27,290 bases of DNA from Pelobacter sp. UBA6093. GTDB lineage: Bacteria > Desulfobacterota > Desulfuromonadia > Desulfuromonadales > Syntrophotaleaceae. The notes below the pieces were generated by a model. The model worked only from the letters and a program-made list of their open reading frames with translations, was not told where the DNA came from and ran no database searches. Location: contig DIWZ01000025.1 in the NCBI GenBank assembly GCA_002435955.1, positions 1 to 27,290 of the forward strand, in the 5' to 3' direction. Each line of letters opens with the position of its first letter. Position 1 is the stretch's first letter. Positions 1 through 9,021 of the stretch are shown here, one piece after another. Position numbers and translations under genes: made by a program.

Positions 1-2078
1 GGACCACCACCCCCTGGACCATCCCCGCCAACCTCGGTATCTGCCTCAATCCGGCTCTGCCTTACGCGGTGGTGGAAACCGGCGACGAGTTGCTGGTCAT
101 GGCCGAAGGTCTGGTGCCGACGGTCATGCAGCAACTCGGGTTGGAAGACTTCCGGGTGATCAGGACCTTCGAGGCGCCGATATTTGAGCGCAAGGCCTGC
201 CGGCATCCTTTTTATGACCGTCCCTCGCTACTTATCCTGGGCGATCATGTCACTCTGGAAGCGGGCACCGGTTGTGTGCATACCGCGCCCGGTCACGGGC
301 AGGATGACTATGTGGTCGGCTTGGCTTACGGGCTTGAGGTTTACAACCCGGTGGACGATTACGGTCGCTATTACGACAACGTCGAGTTTTTCGGCGGCTT
401 GAAGATCAGCGAAGCCAACGTCGCAGTGAACGCCAAGCTTACGGAAGTCGGCGCCTTGCTCAAAGAGGGCAAGGTCAGTCACAGCTATCCCCATTGCTGG
501 CGCTGCAAAAAACCGATTATCTTTCGCGCCACCGAGCAGTGGTTTATCTCCATGGAGGCCAACGGCCTGCGCGAAAAAGCGCTGAAGCACATCAACGACG
601 TGACCTGGATCCCGCGCTGGGGGCGCGACCGTATCTACAATATGGTCGAAAACCGCCCGGACTGGTGTATCAGCCGCCAGCGCAGCTGGGGTGTCCCCAT
701 CACCATCTTCTACTGCGCCAAGTGCGGCGAAGCTCTGGAAGACAGCAAAGTCATGCACCATGTGGCCGATCTGTTCGAAGAGGGCAGCAGCGATTTGTGG
801 TTTGAGAAAGAGCCGCGGGAACTGATGCCGGCCGGTACGACCTGCCCGACCTGCGGTCATGACGACTTTACCAAGGAAACCGATATCCTCGACGTCTGGT
901 TCGATTCCGGGGTATCCCATGCCGCCGTGCTCGACCATCGCGAATATCTCAACTGGCCGGCGGATCTTTACATGGAGGGCAGCGACCAGCATCGCGGCTG
1001 GTTCCACTCAAGCCTGCTTGCGTCTGTCGGGACCCGTGAGCTGACCCCCTACAAGGCCGTGCTGACCCATGGCTTCGTGGTGGACGGCAAGGGCAAGAAG
1101 ATGTCCAAGTCGGTGGGCAACGTGGTCGCGCCGGAAGAAGTCATCAAGAAGTACGGTGCCGAACTGCTGCGCCTGTGGGTGGCGGCCCAGGATTACCGGG
1201 ACGATATTCGCATCAGCGACGAAATTCTGCAGCGGCTTTCCGATGCTTATCGCCGTATCCGCAATACCGCCCGGTACATCATCGGCAACCTGAGCGGTTT
1301 CGATCCGGCCCGGGACATGGTGGCCGACGCTGAACTGCTGGAACTCGACCGCTGGGCCCTTGCCAAACTCGAGGATCTGGCCGCGCGGGTTGAAAAGGCT
1401 TACGAAGACTACGAATTCCATGTCATTTATCACGCCGTGCATAATTTCTGCAGCGTCGAGATGAGTGCGTTTTACCTGGATGTGCTCAAAGACCGCCTGT
1501 ACGCTTCCGGCGCCACCAGCCTGGAACGTCGCAGTGCCCAGACCGCCATGTTCCGGATTCTGGATTGCGTGACGCGGTTGATCGCACCGGTATTATCGTT
1601 CACCGCCGATGAGATCTGGGCTTTCATGCCCGGAGAGCGTCCGGAAAACGTGCACCTGGCCGATTTTGTCCGGTTTGATCGCAGCTACCGCGACCCCGCC
1701 CTTGAAGAACGTTACGACCGTCTGCTCGATATCCGTTCGGATGTCTCCAAAGTCCTGGAAATGGCCCGCAATGACAAGGTTGTCGGCCACTCCCTGGACG
1801 CTCGCGTATTGCTGAGTGTCCCGGCCGGCGCGTGCCGTGAGCTGCTCGAGACATATCGGGAACAACTCGCCTCGCTGTTCATCGTCTCGCAGGTTGAACT
1901 CGTTGATGATCTGCCGGATGCCAAGCAGGGCGAAAACCAGCCCGAGCTCAAGGTTCGGGTGGAGAAAGCCCAAGGTGGAAAATGCGATCGTTGCTGGAAT
2001 TATGCGACCTCGGTTGGTGATAGCGCCGATCACCCCGAGCTGTGCCACCGTTGCGTTGCGGTGCTTGTCGACAAATGA
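1..2078 (+). CDS. ileS: Isoleucyl-tRNA synthetase, 3' part (5' end outside window)
   Basis: Class I aminoacyl-tRNA synthetase that charges tRNA-Ile in the cytoplasm. The reading frame is open from base 3, so the N-terminal Rossmann half with the HIGH motif lies upstream of the window. The visible part begins inside the CP1 editing domain with a Thr-rich TTTPWTIPANLGI segment, followed by the editing motif GTGCVHTAPGHGQDD near bases 260-310. The KMSKS signature is at bases 1098-1112. An anticodon-binding helical domain follows. The protein ends in a zinc ribbon with Cys pairs CDRC and CHRC, as in the E. coli-type enzyme. The stop codon overlaps the lspA start as ATGA, so the two genes are probably translationally coupled, a pairing common in proteobacteria. 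No anomaly is seen. Confidence 0.97.
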   Translation, partial: TTTPWTIPANLGICLNPALPYAVVETGDELLVMAEGLVPTVMQQLGLEDFRVIRTFEAPIFERKACRHPFYDRPSLLILGDHVTLEAGTGCVHTAPGHGQDDYVVGLAYGLEVYNPVDDYGRYYDNVEFFGGLKISEANVAVNAKLTEVGALLKEGKVSHSYPHCWRCKKPIIFRATEQWFISMEANGLREKALKHINDVTWIPRWGRDRIYNMVENRPDWCISRQRSWGVPITIFYCAKCGEALEDSKVMHHVADLFEEGSSDLWFEKEPRELMPAGTTCPTCGHDDFTKETDILDVWFDSGVSHAAVLDHREYLNWPADLYMEGSDQHRGWFHSSLLASVGTRELTPYKAVLTHGFVVDGKGKKMSKSVGNVVAPEEVIKKYGAELLRLWVAAQDYRDDIRISDEILQRLSDAYRRIRNTARYIIGNLSGFDPARDMVADAELLELDRWALAKLEDLAARVEKAYEDYEFHVIYHAVHNFCSVEMSAFYLDVLKDRLYASGATSLERRSAQTAMFRILDCVTRLIAPVLSFTADEIWAFMPGERPENVHLADFVRFDRSYRDPALEERYDRLLDIRSDVSKVLEMARNDKVVGHSLDARVLLSVPAGACRELLETYREQLASLFIVSQVELVDDLPDAKQGENQPELKVRVEKAQGGKCDRCWNYATSVGDSADHPELCHRCVAVLVDK

Positions 2079-2560
2079 AACGTACCGGCTACAGCATGCT
2101 GTTACTGATCGCCAGCCTCGTGGTGGTGGTCGATCAGGTTACCAAGTGGCTCATCGTGCAAAACTTTCATCTGCACGAGGCCCGGCCGGTGATTCCGGAT
2201 TTCTTCGACCTGGTGTATGTGCGTAACAAGGGGGCCGCTTTCGGTATTTTGGCGGATACCGCTTTTCGTGTGCCATTTTTGCTTACCACCACCACGATAG
2301 CCGTGATCTTTTTGGTGTGGTTTTACCGGCAGTTCAAACCCCACCAGATCCTGGCCCGCTTGGCGCTGAGTCTGGTCCTTGGCGGGGCCATCGGCAATCT
2401 CATCGACCGGCTGAGGCTGGGCGAGGTCGTCGATTTTATCGATGTTCACTGGTATCAACGCCACTGGCCCGCCTTTAACGTGGCCGATTCGGCCATCTGT
2501 GTCGGGGTGGCGCTGCTGTTGTTTTCCCAGTGGCGGGACAGTCGTCACGACAAAGCATAG
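2075..2560 (+). CDS. lspA: Lipoprotein signal peptidase (signal peptidase II)
   Basis: Inner-membrane aspartyl protease that cleaves the signal peptide of diacylglyceryl-modified prolipoproteins. The 161-aa length is typical. Conserved boxes are visible: VVDQVTKW near residues 18-25, RNKGAAFGIL at 50-59, GNLIDR with catalytic Asp111, and FNVADSAI with catalytic Asp138. There are about four hydrophobic segments. I chose the ATG that overlaps the ileS stop (ATGA) rather than an upstream GTG inside ileS, because the protein starts there with the usual short cytoplasmic tail. Several likely substrates are in this window, including the octaheme cytochrome lipoprotein and possibly the CAP protein. 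Confidence 0.97.
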   Translation: MKRTGYSMLLLIASLVVVVDQVTKWLIVQNFHLHEARPVIPDFFDLVYVRNKGAAFGILADTAFRVPFLLTTTTIAVIFLVWFYRQFKPHQILARLALSLVLGGAIGNLIDRLRLGEVVDFIDVHWYQRHWPAFNVADSAICVGVALLLFSQWRDSRHDKA

Positions 2561-2578
2561 TAGTTGGCAAATTAATTG

Positions 2579-2617
2579 AAGCCGGCGCGATGCGTGTATC
2601 GTGCCGGCTTTTATTTT
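2579..2617 (+). terminator. Rho-independent terminator after ileS-lspA
   Basis: Eight-base-pair perfect outer stem AAGCCGGC/GCCGGCTT (2579-2586 with 2603-2610). The stem extends inward through GCGAT/ATCGT with one G-T pair and closes on a short loop. A T-rich tract (TTATTTTA) follows. It lies 18 bp after the lspA stop. It may also serve the convergent rhomboid gene, whose stop is about 80 bp away, although the T tract on that strand is weak. Confidence 0.8.
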
Positions 2618-2692
2618 ATCCACCCAGGTCAGGCATTCCCCTGAAGCAAGTAAAATTGAGGGGTAAAGCCGAAGCATCCTCGACAATTCTCT

Positions 2693-3616
2693 CTATCGCA
2701 AGGCCAGCCACCATACCAGCACGATAAACAGCATCGAAGATAACCCGAGGCCGCGGTTGAGCCGCGGGCCGGCCTGGGGCAAGGGCGCGATCAGCCAGCC
2801 GGCGGCAAGTCCGCATAAAAATCCGAACAGATGCGCCAGCAGATCGGTATTTTCGCCCCCGGTGCCGAGCAGAGCCAGCAGGGCAAGGCTGGCGGCCAGT
2901 GGCAGTGTCCATCTTTTTGTCAACCGCAATTGATGACGTCGGGCATTCAGGGCTGCGAGGATGCCGATGGCGCCAAAGATGGCGGTCGAGGCTCCCACGG
3001 CCTGATGGGATGGGGGCTGGATGAGGCAGTTGAGGTAATTGCCGGCCACTCCCACCAGCAACAGCAGGCACCAACCGACCCCGGTTCCAACTTCCCGACA
3101 CAGGCGGATGATGAAAACCCCGCCAATGATAATGTTACCCGCGAGATGTAAGGCATCGTTATGCAGCGTCAGGGCGGTAGCAAGGCGCCACCATTGGCCG
3201 CTGAGGATGCTGGCAACGTGGGCGTTGCCCGAGCTCAGCCAATTTTGAGGTCTGATGCCGAGGAAAGGGAAGGGCAGGCGGGTGATATTGTAAAATAGCG
3301 CCAGCCCCGCCAGCAGGCAGGCACTGGCCCAGGCGTTGTCCAGGCTGGCTACGCTCGGTGGTGCAGGCGGCCATTGGCGGTTTTCGTCCGTGAATTGTCG
3401 CAACTCCTGCAGGGCCCTTTGCAGATCGATCACCGGTACCGATAGTTGCCATCCGTCTGCAGCCTGTTGCAGGTGCGTGTCGATGCCGCACGCCGTCAGG
3501 ACCAGATGCCAGTCGCGGGCCAGTTCGCCAGTCAAAAACTGGTGCAGGTCCGGATCGATGCTGGCGGGATCGATGATCCGCCAAGAGGTATGATCATGCG
3601 TGGCAGCAGGGGGCAT
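2693..3616 (-). CDS. Rhomboid-family intramembrane serine protease
   Basis: Predicted 307-aa inner-membrane serine protease. An N-terminal cytosolic region of about 95 residues, without a recognisable domain, precedes six or so hydrophobic helices. The rhomboid signatures are present: HNDALHLAGN (residues 152-161, the helix-2 His/Asn region), GASTAIFG with nucleophile Ser210 in the GxSx3FG context, and AHLFGFLCG with catalytic His262. The core therefore looks catalytically intact. The start ATG has no clear Shine-Dalgarno sequence, so the exact N-terminus is uncertain. The gene is divergent from the DUF4911 gene and convergent with lspA. The substrate cannot be inferred from context. Confidence 0.88.
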   Translation of the reverse strand: MPPAATHDHTSWRIIDPASIDPDLHQFLTGELARDWHLVLTACGIDTHLQQAADGWQLSVPVIDLQRALQELRQFTDENRQWPPAPPSVASLDNAWASACLLAGLALFYNITRLPFPFLGIRPQNWLSSGNAHVASILSGQWWRLATALTLHNDALHLAGNIIIGGVFIIRLCREVGTGVGWCLLLLVGVAGNYLNCLIQPPSHQAVGASTAIFGAIGILAALNARRHQLRLTKRWTLPLAASLALLALLGTGGENTDLLAHLFGFLCGLAAGWLIAPLPQAGPRLNRGLGLSSMLFIVLVWWLALR

Positions 3617-3682
3617 GGTTGTATGGTGTCCATGAGTATTGGCCCCTTGAACTTAAAATCACAGATTTTGCGAGGCAATGGC

Positions 3683-3919
3683 ATGTTGGAAAAACTCTAC
3701 TTTGTCGTATCCCGTAAGGATATCAGCTTTATGCGATTTATTCTGGAAAGCTACGACGGGTTACTCTTCATGCGCACTATTGATGCTGCGGCCGGAGTGA
3801 TCGAAGTCGGCTACCATCCGTCCCGCCGTCCGGATGCGCAAGCTTTGCTGAAATCCTTGGCCGAAGAGGTCGGGCTCCAAGCTATCGATCCTCCGGAAAA
3901 GCTCGACAGCTTTTTATAA
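3683..3919 (+). CDS. Small DUF4911-type protein
   Basis: Encodes 78 aa with no signal peptide or membrane segment, so probably cytoplasmic. The pattern of an aromatic/basic first strand (KLYFVVSRKDISFMRFILESYDG), a central strand ending in VIEVGYHP, and a helical end resembles the DUF4911 family of short proteins in Geobacter and Desulfuromonas relatives. I assigned the family from memory of its pattern. The start is the ATG at 3683, seven bases after a GAGG ribosome-binding site. A longer frame reaching back to 3446 overlaps the divergent rhomboid gene and has no coding support. It ends 8 bp before the convergent MscS gene. Its function is unknown. Confidence 0.72.
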   Translation: MLEKLYFVVSRKDISFMRFILESYDGLLFMRTIDAAAGVIEVGYHPSRRPDAQALLKSLAEEVGLQAIDPPEKLDSFL

Positions 3920-3927
3920 GCGCGGAT

Positions 3928-5106
3928 TTAAACTCCTCCGGCCTGCTGCGATTCGAAGTTCATCGGTGATACAAGCGATTCCGGTACACCTTCCTGCAAT
4001 TTGGCTTCCGAACTATTTTGACCGCGCAGGTAAATCGAGCGGCTGGGAAAAGCGATTTCAAGACCAAGTTGTTCGAGGATGTCCATGATTTTCAGGCAGA
4101 CATCTTCCCGGGCATCAAGGTATTCCCCCCATACGGTGGTGGTGGTGAAGCAATAGACCAGGATGTCCAGGGATGACGCGCCATAGTCGGTGAAGTTGAC
4201 CAGCAGAAAATCCTGCTGGATGGCGGGGTGGTTTTTCAGCATCTCCCTGATTTGCGATACTGCCTGGCGCATCTGTGCCGGGCTTGTTTCATAGGTAACC
4301 CCCAAGGTGAGTTTGATGCGTCGTTTGGGCATGCGGCTGATATTGTCGATGGCCAGGTTGGCTATGATGTTGTTCGGTACGGTGATCAAAGTCTGGGCGA
4401 AGGTGCGGATTTTGGTCGAGCGAAAGCCGATTTCTTCCACCACGCCTTCCATGTCCCCGGCCTTGACCCAGTCGCCGATATGAAAGGGGCGGTCAAGGAT
4501 GATCATGAACGAGCCAAAAATATTGGACAGGGTGTCCTTGGCTGCCAGGGCCACGGCCAGACCGCCGATGCCCAGGGAGGCCAGCAGGCCGGAAATGGAA
4601 TAGCCGAGGTTCTGGATGGTCATGATCACGGCCAGGAAAATGATGAAGGCCCGCAGGCTCTTGCGGATGAAAGGCAACAGGTGATCGTCGAGGGACGATT
4701 TGGTATTGCTGACCCAACCGTACAAGAAGATATCGAGCAAGGTAACCAGGTTGAACAGCGCCCAGCCGATATCGAAGGTCACCAGCACCTTGAGGATGGC
4801 GTGGGCACCGCGTTGTATGTTGACCGGCTCGGTCGGCAGCTGCAGGATTTGCACGGCCACAAACAGCCCGATAATCACCACCAGCAGTTCCGCCGGTCTG
4901 CGGATGCTGTTCAGGAATTCATCGTCATAGCGGCTTCTGGTGCGGGCGGCCAGGGGGAATATCACATGGTCAAAGATGTGACCGAGAACCTTTTTCAGGA
5001 TCAGGGCGACGATCAAGGTCGCAAAGGCCGCGGCAAAACGCCCGGCACTGATGCCCAGGAAGGTTTCATGGAATATGGCGTCCAGGGTAGAAAAAAATTC
5101 GTGCAT
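3928..5106 (-). CDS. MscS-family mechanosensitive ion channel
   Basis: 392-aa inner-membrane protein of the small-conductance mechanosensitive channel family, which releases solutes on hypo-osmotic shock. Hydrophobic segments lie near residues 21-40, 72-90, 103-130 and 150-170. The diagnostic Gly/Ala-rich pore helix SGLLASLGIGGLAVALAAKD is at about 172-191. It is followed by the beta domain (DRPFHIGDWVKAGDMEGVVEEIGFRSTKIRT) and a C-terminal alpha/beta domain. The gene is longer than E. coli MscS (about 286 aa), mainly through additional N-terminal helices, as in many members. A strong AAGGAG site lies 8 bases before the ATG. It appears monocistronic. Confidence 0.93.
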   Translation of the reverse strand: MHEFFSTLDAIFHETFLGISAGRFAAAFATLIVALILKKVLGHIFDHVIFPLAARTRSRYDDEFLNSIRRPAELLVVIIGLFVAVQILQLPTEPVNIQRGAHAILKVLVTFDIGWALFNLVTLLDIFLYGWVSNTKSSLDDHLLPFIRKSLRAFIIFLAVIMTIQNLGYSISGLLASLGIGGLAVALAAKDTLSNIFGSFMIILDRPFHIGDWVKAGDMEGVVEEIGFRSTKIRTFAQTLITVPNNIIANLAIDNISRMPKRRIKLTLGVTYETSPAQMRQAVSQIREMLKNHPAIQQDFLLVNFTDYGASSLDILVYCFTTTTVWGEYLDAREDVCLKIMDILEQLGLEIAFPSRSIYLRGQNSSEAKLQEGVPESLVSPMNFESQQAGGV

Positions 5107-5302
5107 GCAGAGATCTCCTTGTCATATTTATGCCTGATACTTAGCAGATGGGGTTTTTGATTGCAAGTGCAGGCACCCGATGAGTGCACAGTTGGGCAAT
5201 CTCTGGTACATTAAAAACAGACCGATCTGGTTCCCGGGCATCTACAAGACTATGTATCGGTCCCTGCAGCCACCAACCGTATTTCTAAGCAAGGAGACCT
5301 CC

Positions 5303-7243
5303 ATGCCGTTCAATGTCACTCGCAAAGTTCTGGAATGCCACCTTGTCGAAGGGCAGCTTGTGCCCGGCGAGGAGATTGCCATCCGCATCGATCACACCCT
5401 TCTGCAAGATGCCACCGGCACCATGGCCATGCTGGAGTTCGAGGCATTGGGGCTGGAGAGGGTGAAGGTCGAGCTGGCGGCCCAGTATGTCGACCACAAC
5501 CTGTTGCAAACCGATTTTAAAAATGCCGACGATCACCGTTATCTGCAATCGGCCTGCGTCCGTTACGGCATTCATTACAGCCCCCCCGGCAACGGCATTT
5601 CTCACCAGGTGCATCTGGAGAATTTCGGCCGTCCGGGCTTGACCCTGCTTGGTGCCGACAGCCATACCCCGGCCGCGGCCGGTCTTTCGATGCTGGCCAT
5701 GGGGGCCGGCGGTATGGATGTGGCACTGGCCATGGCCGGGCGGCCTTATTATCTGCCCTGCCCCCGGGTGCTGGGGGTGAAGCTGACCGGCCGGCTGCCC
5801 GACTGGGTCAGCGCCAAGGATATCATCCTGGAGATGCTGCGCCGCTACGACGTCAAAGGTTGTCTGGGCAAAGTGGTGGAATATTATGGCCCCGGCGTTG
5901 CCACTTTGACCGTGGAGGACCGGGCGGTGATCGGCAATATGGGTACCGAACTTGGCGCCACCAGTTCCATCTTCCCGTCCGATGAACAGACCCGCGCTTA
6001 TCTGAGCGCCCAGGGGCGCGGCGACCACTGGCTGCCCCTGGAGGCCGATCCGGGCGCACAGTACGACGAATACGCAGAGATCGACCTTGCGACCCTTACG
6101 CCGCTTATTGCCTGTCCATCCTCACCGGGCAATGTGGTGGCGGTGGGCGAAGTGGCCGGCACCTCTGTCGATCAAGTCATCATCGGATCCAGCGCCAACA
6201 GCGGCCTCAAGGATCTGCTGCGGGTGGTACGTATTGTCGAGGGACGTCACAGCGCGCCGAACACCGATTTTCACATCAATCCCGGCAGTCGCCAGGTGCT
6301 CGAAAACGTGGCCGAGGCCGATGGCATCCTGCCGTTGATGATGGCCGGGGCCAAGCTCCACCAGTCCGGCTGCCTCGGCTGCATCGGCATGGGGCAGGCG
6401 CCGGGAACCGGCCAGATCAGCCTGCGCACCTTTCCGCGTAATTTCCCTGGCCGGTCCGGCACCAAAGATGATCAGGTTTATCTGTGCTCACCGGAAACCG
6501 CAGCGGCGTCCGCCTTGCGCGGGGTGATCACTGATCCGCGCGAGCTCGGCAAGGATATGGTCTACCCCCAGGCCGAAGAGCCAGACCAGCGACTGGTCGA
6601 TCGCTCTTCCATCGTTTATCCCAGCGAAAAGGGCATGGCTACCGAAGTTTTGCGCGGGCCCAACATCAAACCTTTCCCGCAGCTGGATGCGTTGCCGGAT
6701 GACCTGCGCGTCACGGTGGCCATCAAGGTTGGCGACAATATCTCCACCGATGGCATCATGCCTGCCGGTAACAAGGTTTTGCCCCTGCGTTCCAACATCG
6801 AAGCCATCAGCGAGTATGTCTTCTATCAAATTGACCCCGATTTCCACACCCGTTGTCGGGAGCTGGTCCATGTCGCGGTGGTCGGCGGCGACAACTACGG
6901 CCAGGGTTCCAGCCGCGAACATGCAGCCCTGGCGCCGCGCTATCTCGGCGTGCGATTGAAGCTGGCCAAGAGTTTCGCCCGCATTCACAAGGCCAATCTG
7001 TGCAATTTCGGCATCCTCCCCCTGACCTTCAAAAATCCCGCCGACTACGATCGGTTGGCCGAGGGGACAGTGCTTGAGATCGGGGATGTTCGTCGGCGCA
7101 TCGAACGGGGCGATACGGAGATTCCGGTGCGTTTGAACGGTGACGAAATCATCGCCTCGCTGTCGGTGTCAGAGCGTCAGCGGGCCAGTCTGCTGGCAGG
7201 AGGGACGTTGAATCTGGTACGGCAGGAACTGGGGCGTCTTTAG
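5303..7243 (+). CDS. Aconitate hydratase, compact single-chain type
   Basis: Predicted citrate/isocitrate isomerase of the TCA cycle, 646 aa. It belongs to the compact aconitase branch (probably the 'Aquifex-type' group) and is smaller than AcnA of about 890 aa. The N-terminal domains contain GADSHTPAAAG (residues 117-127) and the cluster motif CLGC (Cys357, Cys360). The swivel domain carries GDNISTDGIMPAG and the substrate-binding QGSSREHAAL. The position that normally supplies the first [4Fe-4S] cysteine (GSC in aconitase and LeuC) reads IGSSANS, with Ser297 in place of Cys. It may still be functional, since the rest is intact. The start at 5303 follows AAGGAG by 6 bases; the frame upstream to 5180 looks non-coding. 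A T-rich tract at 7281-7292 after the stop may act in termination. Confidence 0.9.
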   Translation: MPFNVTRKVLECHLVEGQLVPGEEIAIRIDHTLLQDATGTMAMLEFEALGLERVKVELAAQYVDHNLLQTDFKNADDHRYLQSACVRYGIHYSPPGNGISHQVHLENFGRPGLTLLGADSHTPAAAGLSMLAMGAGGMDVALAMAGRPYYLPCPRVLGVKLTGRLPDWVSAKDIILEMLRRYDVKGCLGKVVEYYGPGVATLTVEDRAVIGNMGTELGATSSIFPSDEQTRAYLSAQGRGDHWLPLEADPGAQYDEYAEIDLATLTPLIACPSSPGNVVAVGEVAGTSVDQVIIGSSANSGLKDLLRVVRIVEGRHSAPNTDFHINPGSRQVLENVAEADGILPLMMAGAKLHQSGCLGCIGMGQAPGTGQISLRTFPRNFPGRSGTKDDQVYLCSPETAAASALRGVITDPRELGKDMVYPQAEEPDQRLVDRSSIVYPSEKGMATEVLRGPNIKPFPQLDALPDDLRVTVAIKVGDNISTDGIMPAGNKVLPLRSNIEAISEYVFYQIDPDFHTRCRELVHVAVVGGDNYGQGSSREHAALAPRYLGVRLKLAKSFARIHKANLCNFGILPLTFKNPADYDRLAEGTVLEIGDVRRRIERGDTEIPVRLNGDEIIASLSVSERQRASLLAGGTLNLVRQELGRL

Positions 7244-7326
7244 GCCATCCCATTAGTTTTTGCGATAGCATCAGCAATGCCTTTTTGTTTTTCAGGATGA
7301 TATCTATCGGCGGGAGAGAATGGTTG

Positions 7327-8841
7327 ATGTGGCGATTTTCCCTTAAAACGAAACTTATTCTTTCGCTGAGCATCATCCTGATTTTCGGGTTTTTGCTGAC
7401 CAACGTTAATAATTATCGGGTCTCAACCCGCTCGCTGCGCAAACACATCGTCGAACACGCACTGCCTCTGACCCGTGACAATATCTATTCCGAAATTCAA
7501 TCTGACCTGATGCGACCCATCTTTATCTCCTCGTTGATGGCCAACGATACTTTCCTTAAGGATTGGGCGCTTGGCGGGGAAAAAGAGATGGGTCAAATCA
7601 CCCGCTACCTGCAGGAGATCAAGGGGAAGTACGGCTTTTTCTCTACCTTTTTCGTTTCGGAGCAGACTGGCCATTACTATCACTTCAACGGTATTCTCAA
7701 AAAAATCAGCCGCGAGGATGCCCACGACGTCTGGTATTACGATTTCAAGGCCATGGACAAGCCTTACGACCTGACGGTGGACACCAACGAAGCCGCGGAC
7801 AACAGCCTGACAATTTTCATCAATCACCGTCTCAACGACTACAACGGTAAGTTGCTCGGTGTGACCGGCGTCGGGTTGAACATGGAGATGGTCGCCAACC
7901 TGCTCAAATCCTATCGGCAGCGTTACGGAAGAGATGTCTACCTGGTCGACCGCGATGGCCTGATCAAAGTGCACAAGGATCAGTCCCTGGTTGATCGGGA
8001 GAATATCTCCGAACAGGAGGGGCTAAAGGAGGTTGCGCAAAAGGCGCTGGCCATTAAACCAGAAAGCGACGCCTTCGATTTCTGGCGCGGTGGACGACAT
8101 ATTCTTCTTACTTCCCGATATCTTCCAGAATTCGAATGGTTTTTGTTAGTCGAGCAGGACGAGACACAGGCCATTGCAGGCCTCCGACGTAATTTTTATC
8201 AGAATCTGGCTTTCGATCTTGTGATCATCCTTGTCATCCTGGCGATTGCCGCTTACACCGTGGGCCATTTTCAAAGCAAGCTGGAACAGATGGCCACTAC
8301 CGATAAACTGACCGGAGCCTTTAACCGGCGGGAGTTCGACAGGCATTTCGAGTCAGCCGTTTACCTCGGTCAACGACAGGGCGCGCAGTTCTCCGTTGTT
8401 CTGTTCGATGTCGATAATTTTAAAGCCATCAACGACGAACTGGGGCACATGGCCGGCGACCATGTGCTCAAGGAAGTCGTCGGTCTCGCTACCACGCATA
8501 TTCGCCAGAACGATCTGGTGGTGCGCTGGGGTGGAGACGAATTTGTCCTGCTGATTTATAACGACTTACCCCAGGCATGGATGGTGGCGGAGAGGTTGCG
8601 GGAAGAGATCCGCAATCGAGACCTGCTGGCCGGGTTTGCCGGCGGTTCCGGCAAGGGCTTGGTGACCATCAGTTGCGGTGTGGTGATGCATGAGGCCGGC
8701 GAGATTCTGGATCATATCATTATGCGGGCCGATGCCGCCCTGTACGAATCAAAGAAACGGGGCAAGAATCAGACAATGACCGGCAATTACGGTACCTCCC
8801 TACCGCCTGCGCAAGGCATCAACCTCGATCTGCACGGGTGA
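7327..8841 (+). CDS. Membrane-bound diguanylate cyclase with dCache sensor
   Basis: Predicted inner-membrane signalling enzyme that makes cyclic di-GMP from two GTP, about 504 aa. A first membrane helix near residues 8-28 is followed by a periplasmic region of about 260 residues that reads as a double-Cache ligand-sensing domain (YYHFNGILKK, DVWYYDF, GVTGVGLNMEMV). A second helix (FDLVIILVILAIAAYTVGHF) leads into a GGDEF domain. The catalytic motif GGDEF is intact at residues 402-406. An inhibitory I-site, RQND, sits five residues before it, so product feedback is expected. I chose the ATG at 7327, ten bases after GGGAG. TTG at 7324 or ATG at 7297 are alternatives. The ligand is unknown. Confidence 0.92.
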   Translation: MWRFSLKTKLILSLSIILIFGFLLTNVNNYRVSTRSLRKHIVEHALPLTRDNIYSEIQSDLMRPIFISSLMANDTFLKDWALGGEKEMGQITRYLQEIKGKYGFFSTFFVSEQTGHYYHFNGILKKISREDAHDVWYYDFKAMDKPYDLTVDTNEAADNSLTIFINHRLNDYNGKLLGVTGVGLNMEMVANLLKSYRQRYGRDVYLVDRDGLIKVHKDQSLVDRENISEQEGLKEVAQKALAIKPESDAFDFWRGGRHILLTSRYLPEFEWFLLVEQDETQAIAGLRRNFYQNLAFDLVIILVILAIAAYTVGHFQSKLEQMATTDKLTGAFNRREFDRHFESAVYLGQRQGAQFSVVLFDVDNFKAINDELGHMAGDHVLKEVVGLATTHIRQNDLVVRWGGDEFVLLIYNDLPQAWMVAERLREEIRNRDLLAGFAGGSGKGLVTISCGVVMHEAGEILDHIIMRADAALYESKKRGKNQTMTGNYGTSLPPAQGINLDLHG

Positions 8842-8861
8842 GGTCCGGCCCATGGATAACT

Positions 8862-8886
8862 GCACAGCTATCCACAGCGGCTGTGC
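8862..8886. repeat. Short inverted repeat after the diguanylate cyclase gene
   Basis: GCACAGC (8862-8868) pairs perfectly with GCTGTGC (8880-8886) around an 11-base loop containing CTATCCACA. There is no T tract on either strand, so it may be a weak terminator, a protein-binding site or chance. Confidence 0.4.
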
Positions 8887-8970
8887 AAAACCCCCCGCAG
8901 AAGTCTGATAATGCGTGTGGTGTTCCTTGATTTTTCGAGGGAATTCCCTCTTTGCCCATTCTTTAGACAG

Positions 8971-9002
8971 CCGGGGGTCTGTGGCTGTCGACAGACCCCC
9001 GG
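8971..9002 (-). terminator. Strong hairpin between convergent genes, probable transcription end
   Basis: A perfect 12-bp GC-rich stem CCGGGGGTCTGT/ACAGACCCCCGG with an 8-base loop. It lies 19 bp beyond the stop of the outer-membrane barrel gene (minus strand) and about 130 bp beyond the diguanylate cyclase (plus strand). No T run follows on either strand, so it is not a classical Rho-independent terminator. It could stop or stabilise transcripts from both sides. Confidence 0.55.
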
Positions 9003-9021
9003 GCAAGAATTCGCATGTCTG

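Noticed and set aside
5220..5262. Inverted repeat GACCGAT/ATCGGTC upstream of the aconitase gene as an operator
   Set aside because: The arms are only 7 bp and 29 bases apart, with no known regulator consensus; likely chance.
5180..5302. Upstream in-frame extension of the aconitase (41 codons)
   Set aside because: The sequence does not resemble an aconitase N-terminus, and a strong AAGGAG lies directly before the ATG at 5303.
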